From CAZZEX01 sp964653285 (GTDB lineage Bacteria; Chloroflexota; Anaerolineae; B4-G1), in NCBI GenBank assembly GCA_964653285.1, contig CAZZEX010000074.1, positions 1 to 24,608 on the forward strand: DNA of 24,608 nt, given 5' to 3'. The translations under genes were made by a program, and so were the position numbers. Numbering within the stretch: position 1 is the stretch's first letter; each line of letters begins with the position of its first letter. Below the pieces are notes generated by a model. The model was not told the DNA's origin. It did not search any database and was given only the letters and a program-made list of their open reading frames with translations. Positions 14,918 through 21,880 of this stretch are shown here, in pieces.

Positions 14918-16666
14918 TCACGAAAGAGCCGTGTTCAATTTCCTCAGCCCGCCAACCACGTCCGCCCCCAGGTGGAAACGGATCACCCGCCGCCCGGCAT
15001 CCAGCAATGCCTGCCGGTCGCCCAGGGCCTGGGCCCTTTTGAGCGCGCCGAAAGTGATGGACGAGTCCGGCGATCCCGCTTCATCGGGGATAGGCGCATC
15101 GCGCGGGTCGTCGGCGGTGAGTTGGATGAAGAGGCCGTGCCCGGCGTCGCCCTTGTGCAATTGGCCGGTGGAGTGCAGGAAGCGCGGCCCGTAGCCAACG
15201 GTCGTCGCCAGCCGGAACTGGTCACGCAGGTGGATGCGCAGCGCTGCCAGCGCCGCGTCGGTCTCGGCCGTCGGCTGCAGGTAGGCTTGCAAAGCGACGT
15301 AATCGCCCGGTTGGGTCTGGTTGAGGAAGGTGACCAGTGCTTCGACCGGGCTGGTGGCCTTCACGTCACCGTAGACAGTGATGTCGTCGCCGGTCAGCGC
15401 CGGGATTGTGGCGGGCAGCACGCCTTTCTCCCTGTATTCGGCCGCCATCTTGCGCGCCAGCACCTTAGCCGCCTCGACGTTGGGCTGGTTGAAGGGGTTG
15501 ATGCCCAGGCGGTGGCCTGCCACGGCGATGGCTATTTCCCACAGGAAGAACTGCCCGCCCAGGTCGTAGGAATCGTGCAGGTTCAGGCGTACCACCGGGT
15601 GCCCGGCCGCTTTCAAGACAGACAGAGCCACGTCGTAGGTCCCATTGCCCTCGAGCCGCAGGTGGATGAAGAGCCGGTCACAGCCATAGACGACAGGCGG
15701 CCCTAACGGCTCCCCCACCGCCGGGAGGATTCCTTTGTCCTCCTTGCCAGTGCTCTCGGCGATCAGTTGTTCCACCCAGTCGCCGAAACTGGCGATGGCT
15801 GGCGAAATGGCGAACGTTACCTTGTCCCGCCCGGCCTTCGCCACTTCGCCCAGGATGGCCCCCAGCCAGGCACCTGGGTTGTCCTCCGTCGTGACGCGCG
15901 GCTCGCAGTCACAGGCCGTTGCCAATGCGCGGTCCAGCAGGCGGCTCACATCCACGCCAATCAGCGCCGCCGGGACCAGCCCGAAGTAGGAAAGGGCCGA
16001 GTACCGCCCGCCGATGTTTGGGTCGTTGAGGAAGGTGGCCCGGAAGCCGTAGCGCTCGGCCAGGTCGGTCAGTTTGCTGCTAGGGTCGGTGATGGCGATA
16101 AAGCGTTCACCGGCCCGGTCCACGCCTACCGCTTCAGCCACCCGGTTATAGAAGAACTTGAAGAAGGAGAGGGTCTCCACTGTGGTGCCCGACTTGGTGG
16201 CGACGATGAAGAGGGTGTGGGCCGGGTCAAGCCGCTCGGCGTGGGCCAGCACGACGCCGGGGTCGGTGCTGTCCAGTACAGCCAGGTCGAGATAACCATC
16301 GCGGACACCAAAGGTCTTGCGGAAGACTTGAGGGGCCAGGCTGGAGCCACCCATTCCCAGGAGCAGAGCGTGGGTATAGCCGTCGGCACACACGGCCTCA
16401 GCCAGGCCCTCCAGGCGGGGGACGTTCTTGAGTAGATTATCGGCCGTGTGCAGCCATCCCAGCCGATTGGTGACCTCCGTGGGTTCCGGCTTCCAGACGG
16501 TGTAGTCGTGGGCCCAGATGCGGGCCATCACCCGATTTTCCTTCATTTCGGCCAGGACCTCATCCACCACGGCCTGGTACGAGCCTAGACTGGCTGTTTG
16601 GTGCTGCCAGCCGGCTGGTAGCTGCTCCCGTTTCTTGGCTTCGGCCAGTTGGTGAGATTCCGTCAT
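14918..16666 (-). CDS. pgi: glucose-6-phosphate isomerase (transaldolase-fusion type, standalone)
   Basis: A 582-residue phosphoglucose isomerase interconverting glucose-6-phosphate and fructose-6-phosphate. It has the two SIS-like sugar-phosphate domains: LLLGMGGSSLAPQVF, then the ATKSGTTVETLSFFKFF signature, NIGGRYSALSYFGLVPAAL, and GINPFNQPNVEAAK near the active site. Overall it matches the PGI half of bifunctional transaldolase/PGI proteins better than classical E. coli-type PGI, but no transaldolase part is attached and no transaldolase gene is in the window. The ATG at 16666 has a perfect AGGAGGTGA five bases upstream. It lies 28 bp behind the arabinofuranosidase, in the same operon. 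Confidence 0.93.
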   Translation of the reverse strand: MTESHQLAEAKKREQLPAGWQHQTASLGSYQAVVDEVLAEMKENRVMARIWAHDYTVWKPEPTEVTNRLGWLHTADNLLKNVPRLEGLAEAVCADGYTHALLLGMGGSSLAPQVFRKTFGVRDGYLDLAVLDSTDPGVVLAHAERLDPAHTLFIVATKSGTTVETLSFFKFFYNRVAEAVGVDRAGERFIAITDPSSKLTDLAERYGFRATFLNDPNIGGRYSALSYFGLVPAALIGVDVSRLLDRALATACDCEPRVTTEDNPGAWLGAILGEVAKAGRDKVTFAISPAIASFGDWVEQLIAESTGKEDKGILPAVGEPLGPPVVYGCDRLFIHLRLEGNGTYDVALSVLKAAGHPVVRLNLHDSYDLGGQFFLWEIAIAVAGHRLGINPFNQPNVEAAKVLARKMAAEYREKGVLPATIPALTGDDITVYGDVKATSPVEALVTFLNQTQPGDYVALQAYLQPTAETDAALAALRIHLRDQFRLATTVGYGPRFLHSTGQLHKGDAGHGLFIQLTADDPRDAPIPDEAGSPDSSITFGALKRAQALGDRQALLDAGRRVIRFHLGADVVGGLRKLNTALS

Positions 16667-16694
16667 GGTTCACCTCCTCTTGACCCCCTGCACC

Positions 16695-18605
16695 TCACCC
16701 CCCAGCCGCCAGCACCAGCACGGTCACCGAGGAGGCCGGGAAGCGGTAAACGAACCGGTCGCCCTGGATGGTGGGCAGCGGAGCCTCCCCTACCCCCACC
16801 CGCTCCGGCGCGTCGAAGGTGTTGGTCGCCAGCGGGTCGGGGCCCGAGAGCACCTGAGCCTGCACCGGCTGCAGTGGCTCAAAGCCCCGCAAAACCACTG
16901 TGGCCCGCACCGTCCGATCGGGGTGCCGGTTGACCATCCCCAGCACCAGCCGCCGCCCTGTCTCGTCCCGCGTTGCCGTCACGTCCAGGTAGGGTACGGA
17001 CCGGTGCGGCTTGATATTCCCCAGCCCTTCGCTGTCGAACGTCGGGCTGTCCGTCCGCAGCCGGAGCGATAGCCGCTCCATCTCCCGGTACAGCAGGAAG
17101 GGATAGTAGATGGGCGTGGCGTAGGCGCGTTGCTCGTCGGTGACGATAAGAGGGAGGACGTTGACCAGTTGGGCCAGGTTGGCCAGGGTCAGTTCGTTGC
17201 ACTGCCGGTGGAAGGCGTTGAGCACTCCCGCTGCGTAGAGAGCGTCCCGCAGGGTGTAGATCACCCGGTGCATCGTCTCGGCTCCCTCCGGCGGCGGCAG
17301 CCACAGATTCCACTCGTCCAGCGCCACCCGGATATCCCGCCCGGGGGCCAGGGCCTTGATCTGCTCCGCCATCCGCCCGATGATCGCCTCCATGTCCAGC
17401 GGCGCGGCACAGACGGTGTGGTGGAGCGCTTCCAGGTCGTAGTCCTCTCGCCACCCCTCCTCCCCCGCCTGGTAGATGTGGAACGAGAGGTAGTCTATGA
17501 GATCGCCTGCCTCCCGCAGCACCGTCTCGTTCCACTGCCGGGCCGGATCGTCGGGAGCGTCGGTCAGCGGGCCGTCGCCGACGGCCACGATGCGGATACC
17601 TGGATCGGCCTCTCGCATCGCCACCACGAAGGGGTGTAGCCGTGCCGCGTACCCGGCCGCGTCGGTGTGGCCGATCTGCCAGCGGCCCCAGACCTCGTTG
17701 CCTACCCCCCACAAGCGTATGGTGGAGGGCTCGGGGTGACCGTTGGCGGCGCGGCGGCGGCCCTGTTCGGTCTCCGGCGGGTTGTTGCAGTAGGCCACCC
17801 AGCGGGTCGCCTCCTCCGGCGTGCCGGAGCCGTCGTTGACCACCAGGAAGGGGTCAGCGCCGACCTCGGCGCAGAAGGCCAGGAACTCGTCGGTTCCCAC
17901 CTGGTTGCTCTCCCCCACCTGCCAGGCCTCGTCGTAGCGACGGGGGCGCTGTTCGCGCGGGCCGATGCCGTCCTCCCAGTGATAGCCGCTGGCGAAGTTG
18001 CCGCCGGGGTAACGGATCACTGGCGGGCGCAGGGCGCGAACCAGGGCCAGGGTGTCCTCCCGCAGGCGGGAGCCGTCCCCGGTCCAAACGCCGCCGTAAA
18101 CGCACCGCTCCAGGTGCTCGACGAAGTGGCCGTAGACGTAGGGGTGAACCTCGCCGATCACCGCCTCGGCGTCCACTTCTACCTCAGCCCGCAGGGAACG
18201 GCGGAGGAAGCGAGGCAGGTGCGCGCGCCGCTGCGCCTGACGGCTGTTGTCCCTCTTTCTCGCCTGCACCGTGAAGACCAACAGGCCCGCCTCGCGGGTG
18301 TCGGCCTGCAGAGTGAGGCGGCCCTGGCCCAGGCCTGCTCCCCGCACCTGGATGGTGAGGTCCACCCCCACCGGCAGCGGGAAGGGAGCCTCTGGAGTGA
18401 TGGCGCGGGCGTCGCGGGGTGGCTCGCCCTCGACCTGCAGGACGATTCCTTCCGGGGCCACCGGCTGCCCACCCACTTTCAACGCCAGGCCGGTGATGGT
18501 GCCGGGGGCGAAGGTGTTGTGCAGGGCGAAGGAGAAGCCGTCCTCGCCAACCTGGAGGCTCTCATGGACGAAGAGTTTGCGCAGAATGAACTCGGGTATG
18601 GCCAT
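16695..18605 (-). CDS. GH51 alpha-L-arabinofuranosidase
   Basis: A 636-residue glycoside hydrolase of family 51, releasing terminal arabinofuranose from plant polysaccharide fragments. An N-terminal beta-rich module (about residues 1-145) precedes the catalytic barrel. Motifs are VYGHFVEHLERCVYGGVW, PVIRYPGGNFASGYHW, the acid/base Glu304 in WGVGNEVWG, HIYQAG, and the nucleophile Glu431 in ALDEWNLW. A C-terminal beta-sandwich follows. No signal peptide is visible, so the enzyme should act inside the cell on imported oligosaccharides. An upstream in-frame ATG exists, but the ATG at 18605 behind AGAGGA starts a more natural N-terminus (MAIPEFILRKLF). It is the first gene of a run with pgi and rel. 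Confidence 0.93.
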   Translation of the reverse strand: MAIPEFILRKLFVHESLQVGEDGFSFALHNTFAPGTITGLALKVGGQPVAPEGIVLQVEGEPPRDARAITPEAPFPLPVGVDLTIQVRGAGLGQGRLTLQADTREAGLLVFTVQARKRDNSRQAQRRAHLPRFLRRSLRAEVEVDAEAVIGEVHPYVYGHFVEHLERCVYGGVWTGDGSRLREDTLALVRALRPPVIRYPGGNFASGYHWEDGIGPREQRPRRYDEAWQVGESNQVGTDEFLAFCAEVGADPFLVVNDGSGTPEEATRWVAYCNNPPETEQGRRRAANGHPEPSTIRLWGVGNEVWGRWQIGHTDAAGYAARLHPFVVAMREADPGIRIVAVGDGPLTDAPDDPARQWNETVLREAGDLIDYLSFHIYQAGEEGWREDYDLEALHHTVCAAPLDMEAIIGRMAEQIKALAPGRDIRVALDEWNLWLPPPEGAETMHRVIYTLRDALYAAGVLNAFHRQCNELTLANLAQLVNVLPLIVTDEQRAYATPIYYPFLLYREMERLSLRLRTDSPTFDSEGLGNIKPHRSVPYLDVTATRDETGRRLVLGMVNRHPDRTVRATVVLRGFEPLQPVQAQVLSGPDPLATNTFDAPERVGVGEAPLPTIQGDRFVYRFPASSVTVLVLAAGG

Positions 18606-18794
18606 TGGGTTCCTCTGCTCCTTTATTTGTATGATCCTCGCCCAGGATTTTATCACGAACGGCGCGAATGTGCGAATTCAAGGAAGTCAACCAGGACATA
18701 AGCACGCAAGTACGCCGGGGTCTTGTCTACTTGTCTACTTCCCCACTTCGCTGTATAGTCATACCTGTGAGCGCGCTTGGAGAGGAGGGGCGGT
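18606..18794. other. divergent intergenic region between the GH51 gene and rsmD
   Basis: It holds the rsmD promoter on the + strand and several short wordy repeats (gcgaat words at 18663-18677; ttgtctac twice in tandem at 18723-18738). I see no convincing -35/-10 pair on the - strand for the arabinofuranosidase operon, though TAAAAT-like sequence occurs near 18648-18653 when read on that strand. Confidence 0.55.
18731..18759 (+). promoter_or_regulatory. promoter of rsmD
   Basis: TTGTCT at 18731-18736, a 17-bp spacer, and TATAGT at 18754-18759. The -35 hexamer is part of a tandem repeat of ttgtctac. The -10 is 35 bp before the GTG start. Confidence 0.65.
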
Positions 18795-19379
18795 GTGCGA
18801 GTGATCGCAGGTAGGGCCAAGGGGCATCGGCTGAAATCGGTACCCGGGAAGGGAACGCGGCCCATCACGGATCGGGCCAAATCGGCGCTTTTCAGCATCA
18901 TTGGCAACGACGTAATCGGCAGCCGTTTCCTGGACCTCTTCGCCGGTACCGGGCAGGTCGGGATCGAGGCGTTGAGCCGGGGAGCAGCGGGGGCCGTCTT
19001 TGTGGAGCGGGCGGCACCCGCGCTACGCACGATTCGTGAGAATCTGGCTCACACGCGGCTGGAGGCCGGGGCACGGATGGTGCGGGCCGATGTGTTTGGT
19101 TTCCTGGCCCCCCGGGTGAAGCCAGCGGAAGCGTTTGACTACGTCTACATCGCGCCGCCGCAGTACCGAGGCCTGTGGGTGAGGACGTTGCAGGCGCTGG
19201 ACGCCCGCCCCGGCTGGCTGGCCGACGATGGTTGGGCCATCGCGCAGATCCATCCACGGGAGTACGAGGAACTGGTGCTGGATCACCTGGTGCGCTTCGA
19301 CCAGCGTACCTACGGCAGCGTGATGCTCTGCTTCTACGCTAAGATCCGGGAAAGCAGGGAGGCGAGAGGGCGGGGCTGA
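18795..19379 (+). CDS. rsmD: 16S rRNA (guanine966-N2)-methyltransferase RsmD
   Basis: A 194-residue class I methyltransferase of the RsmD family, modifying G966 of 16S rRNA. The N-terminus RVIAGRAKGHRLKSVPG and GTRPITDRAKSALFSI is diagnostic. The SAM-binding motif is FLDLFAGTGQVGIEALSRGA. The catalytic loop reads IAPPQYRG (residues 119-126) where enterobacterial RsmD has DPPF or DPPY. Pro-Pro and an aromatic residue remain, but the preceding acid is Ala. The GTG at 18795 follows GAGGAGGGG and gives the conserved start; the frame extends 6 codons further upstream. Its 3' end overlaps the convergent P-loop gene by 41 bp. Confidence 0.9.
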   Translation: MRVIAGRAKGHRLKSVPGKGTRPITDRAKSALFSIIGNDVIGSRFLDLFAGTGQVGIEALSRGAAGAVFVERAAPALRTIRENLAHTRLEAGARMVRADVFGFLAPRVKPAEAFDYVYIAPPQYRGLWVRTLQALDARPGWLADDGWAIAQIHPREYEELVLDHLVRFDQRTYGSVMLCFYAKIRESREARGRG

Positions 19380-20121
19380 CACGCTCCTCCCAGCGGGCGT
19401 ACTGCAACTCCCACAGCCGCCCCAGCACCGCCTCCAGTCGGGCTGCCAACAGGTTGGGCTTGTCGGTAGTCACGTCGTCCTCGTTCTCGAAGATGACGTA
19501 TGGCACACGGGTGGACCGCACGGTGAGGGAGTCTGAATCGCCGGCACTGAGCGTGGCCCAGTCGTCATCGCGGTAGAGCCGTGTCAGTTTCTCGTCAGGC
19601 ACAGTGTGCTCCAGGATGCTATCCGGCCGCTCCGGGTTAAACCGCTGGCTGTTCTTGCGCAGTGATTCTTCAAAAGAGACGTGCACGTAGACGACGGCGG
19701 CCCGGTGAAGGAGATCGTCGGCCAAATGCCGAAACGCCTCCATGTAGCCTCCGTGTGCGCTGCCGCGGGCGAATTCGACGACCGTCGTGGTATGGTCATG
19801 ATACATCGGGTCGTTGTGCAGCCGCTTGCGATACTCCAGGCTAATCCGCTCGATCAATAGGTGCCAGAGATAGCGGTGCTTGAAGTAACCATCGGTGTCG
19901 GCGTGCAGTCTTGGCCGCCCTAGCCGTCCGCTCAGGATGTCATCCTCCTCGAACCAGGTCCAGAGCATGGGGAAGTCATCAAGAATGTCCATGTCAGCGA
20001 CGCGGTACCGGCGTCGCCGGACGTCAGGGGGAGTGTGCATCAGGAAGTCAATGATCTCACTCTTGCCGGAGGCTGGCCGGCCAATCAGGATGAGAACATC
20101 GAATGTATCATTATTGCTCAT
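19339..20121 (-). CDS. P-loop NTPase, kinase-like, copy 1
   Basis: A 260-residue predicted nucleotide-binding protein of no family I can name. Walker A is GRPASGKS near residues 13-20. A later segment (RAAVVYVHVSFEESLRKNSQRF) resembles the region of small-molecule kinases where a beta strand is followed by an Arg-rich lid. Conserved blocks include DDFPMLWTWFEEDDIL, YLWHLLIERISLEYRKRL and PMYHDHTTTVVEFARGS. No signal peptide, so it is cytoplasmic. The ATG at 20121 has AGGAGGG upstream. It lies 17 bp behind the L,D-transpeptidase gene on the same strand, so they are probably cotranscribed. A paralogue lies at 21877-22617 in opposite orientation. The last dozen residues (SPALSPPCFPGS) have no counterpart there and are read from DNA shared with the end of rsmD. 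Confidence 0.82.
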   Translation of the reverse strand: MSNNDTFDVLILIGRPASGKSEIIDFLMHTPPDVRRRRYRVADMDILDDFPMLWTWFEEDDILSGRLGRPRLHADTDGYFKHRYLWHLLIERISLEYRKRLHNDPMYHDHTTTVVEFARGSAHGGYMEAFRHLADDLLHRAAVVYVHVSFEESLRKNSQRFNPERPDSILEHTVPDEKLTRLYRDDDWATLSAGDSDSLTVRSTRVPYVIFENEDDVTTDKPNLLAARLEAVLGRLWELQYARWEERVSPALSPPCFPGS

Positions 20122-20138
20122 AGCGTCCCTCCTGTCGC

Positions 20139-21155
20139 TCAGACGACGACGACGCGCGCGGCTTCTTCGGGTACGGTTCTTATCTGGTATTCGCCGTAGG
20201 GAACCACCGGGTCGGTCCAGCGGAAAATCCACTGGGCGGCCTGGTTGGTCACGTTCACGCAGCCGTGGCTATGCCGCCGGCCGAAATCGTTATGCCAGTA
20301 GGTACCGTGGATGGCGACGGTTGACCGGGTGAAATAGACTGGAAAAGCAACGCCCGGCAGGTCATAGCGGTTCTCTCCGCTCCCGCCAGTCATGCGTCTG
20401 GTGTGGCGCTTGTAAAGCACGCCGTGCTCACCGCGCGGCGTTGCCAGCCCCGCCACCCCCGAAGAGATCGCTGTGCTGAGGACGGCTGTCTCTCCCTCGA
20501 AGCAGGTAAGCATCTGGGCGTCAATGTTGATCTCGATCCATTTGTCGGTCCGGCCGGGTGAGATGGGAGCCAGTTCCTCAGGCGGGATGCGGCGCACGGA
20601 CCAGGCCGGCACGTAGAAACCGGGCGCGTAGGTGATGCCCTCCTTGAGTTGATACCACCAGTTGCCGTCAGCATCCGCCGTAGCGCCGACGACGCGGTAG
20701 ACGGTGCCGTAGTAGAGTCTGAACCTGGCATAGCGACTGGTGGGCCGCCCGCGGGCCTCAGCGATGGGCACGCAAACCTGGGCCCAGAAGCCCGGCTCGG
20801 TCACCTCGGTGATGACCTCGGCGCTGGGAGTGTTCTCCACGGGCTGCGTATAGCCGCTGTGAATGAAACCTCCGTCGGTCTGGTACCAGATAGGATTGCT
20901 GGGCCAGGGTGCTTCGCCTACGACGGCGGCATAGAGCGGGATGACTTCGTCGCGCGTCTTCCACGCCGTCCATTTGGCCCCCCGGGAGGGCTCAGTGCGC
21001 ACGGCCTGGCGCCACCAGGTGGCGATGCGCCCTAGTGAAGCGGGCGGCGCTTCGGACGCCGGTTGATCAGCAAGCAAGAGCATGCGCGGCAGCGCCAGCC
21101 AGGCCAAGGCAGCGCCAGTGCACTTCATGAACTCGCGGCGATTCATCGTTTGCAT
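20139..21155 (-). CDS. L,D-transpeptidase (YkuD domain), Tat-like signal
   Basis: A 338-residue exported enzyme expected to cross-link peptidoglycan by L,D-transpeptidation. The N-terminus has a twin-arginine pattern (NRREFMK) followed by a hydrophobic segment (GAALAWLALPRMLLL). A middle region (about 90-200) with tryptophan-rich beta segments looks like an SH3-type module. The C-terminal YkuD domain starts at about residue 205 (KWIEINIDAQMLTCFEGE) and carries the active-site motif SHGCVNV with the nucleophile at Cys299 and an upstream IHGTYWHNDFG. The ATG at 21155 follows GAGGTG; a GTG four codons upstream and an ATG three codons downstream are also in frame. The P-loop gene follows in the same transcript. 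Confidence 0.92.
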   Translation of the reverse strand: MQTMNRREFMKCTGAALAWLALPRMLLLADQPASEAPPASLGRIATWWRQAVRTEPSRGAKWTAWKTRDEVIPLYAAVVGEAPWPSNPIWYQTDGGFIHSGYTQPVENTPSAEVITEVTEPGFWAQVCVPIAEARGRPTSRYARFRLYYGTVYRVVGATADADGNWWYQLKEGITYAPGFYVPAWSVRRIPPEELAPISPGRTDKWIEINIDAQMLTCFEGETAVLSTAISSGVAGLATPRGEHGVLYKRHTRRMTGGSGENRYDLPGVAFPVYFTRSTVAIHGTYWHNDFGRRHSHGCVNVTNQAAQWIFRWTDPVVPYGEYQIRTVPEEAARVVVV

Positions 21156-21315
21156 CTTTGTCTGCACCTCTATATCTCCTCATCCAGTTGTGTGCTCAGT
21201 TATGGCAAGCCCAGCCTAAAGATACCACAGGTGATCCACAAAGAGTGTTTCAGAGGGGTTACAGTTGGGTTAAGAAGAACACGAGGGGCAACGTTTTTTG
21301 GCCGACGACAGGAAG

Positions 21316-21343
21316 TTGCGCTGAGAGGTTTTTGTGCTATAAT
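21316..21343 (+). promoter_or_regulatory. promoter reading toward the permease fragment
   Basis: TTGCGC at 21316-21321, a 16-bp spacer and a consensus TATAAT at 21338-21343 with extended -10 context (TGcTATAAT). A second -10-like TATACT follows at 21359-21364. No intact gene follows for over 500 bp, so the promoter probably once served the now broken transporter gene, and today may drive the P-loop copy 2. Confidence 0.7.
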
Positions 21344-21429
21344 CTTGTGATTTTACGATATACTCTGATTAATCTTTACCCGACTCACCACAATCACGAG
21401 CTAGCAACGTATCTTTTCAATAAATCGGG

Positions 21430-21484
21430 GTAGGGGCAGGCCTCGTACCTGCCCAAGAGGGCGACCACGAGGGTTCGCCCCTAC
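21430..21484 (+). repeat. cruciform palindromic repeat element (55 bp)
   Basis: The ends GTAGGGGC (21430-21437) and GCCCCTAC (21477-21484) are perfect inverted repeats. Inside are two further hairpins: GGGCAGG with CCTGCCC (21434-21454), and GGGCGA with TCGCCC (21459-21480). The first internal hairpin shares bases with the left terminal arm, so the folds compete or form a three-way junction. It resembles the REP or miniature-type repeats found in many copies in Chloroflexota and other genomes, from general memory. It sits at the broken 5' edge of the permease fragment. Confidence 0.8.
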
Positions 21485-21502
21485 TATAAGGAGGAGCGAG
21501 TT

Positions 21503-21880
21503 GGCACTTTCTTGATGCGTCAGGCGTTCCTGGAAGTGCCGCACGATCTGGTAGATGCAGGTATCATAGACGGATGCTCGTGGTGGCAGTTAATGGTCCA
21601 CATCTATCTGCCGCCCTCCATCCTCTCGCTGGTGGCCTTTGGGCTTTCTTCGGTCAGTTGGCACTGGAACGAGTTCCTCTGGCCGCTCATCATCACCAAC
21701 AGTGACAAGAGTCGCCCTCTGACAACGGGGCTGGTGCGCTTCACCCAGTTGGGGGAGATCGGAGCCCAATGGTCACTGCTGACGGCGGCGACACTGATGG
21801 TTACCGCTCCCCTCTTCATCACGTTCCTGATCTTCCAGCGACGCTTCATCCAGAGTTTCTTGTACTCCGGACTCAAGTGA
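21503..21880 (+). pseudogene. C-terminal fragment of a MalG-type sugar ABC transporter permease
   Basis: About 125 codons encode the back half of a carbohydrate ABC permease (MalG/CUT1 type). Present are the family FLMRQAF segment, the EAA loop that docks the ATPase (EVPHDLVDAGIIDGCSWWQL then IYLPP), the SWHWNEFLWPLIIT segment and two closing helices, ending FIQSFLYSGLK. The family is normally about 270-300 residues; the first four helices are missing. Similarity begins abruptly at about 21503-21512, just after the cruciform repeat and a ribosome site whose nearby TTG is in another frame. No substrate-binding protein, partner permease or ATPase is nearby. A remnant is far more likely than a working gene. 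Its stop overlaps the GTG start of the next gene. Confidence 0.85.

Larger units (their letters stand above)
21156..21502. other. gene-free region between the L,D-transpeptidase and the permease fragment
   Basis: About 350 bp without a supported gene. It holds a strong + strand promoter (21316-21343), a cruciform repeat (21430-21484) and an AAGGAGG ribosome site (21488-21494) followed at 6 bases by a TTG codon whose frame stops after four codons. No clear promoter for the transpeptidase was found on the - strand. Confidence 0.6.

Noticed and set aside
14411..15706. A 431-codon + strand frame opposite pgi and rel
   Set aside because: It spans the ends of two certain genes on the opposite strand and shows no family features.
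17667..18701. A 344-codon + strand frame opposite the GH51 gene
   Set aside because: No motif, skewed composition, and it covers the N-terminal coding part of a clear enzyme on the other strand.
21430..21484. Insertion sequence or transposon end
   Set aside because: No transposase, no partner end and no target duplication could be seen; a small palindromic repeat explains it.
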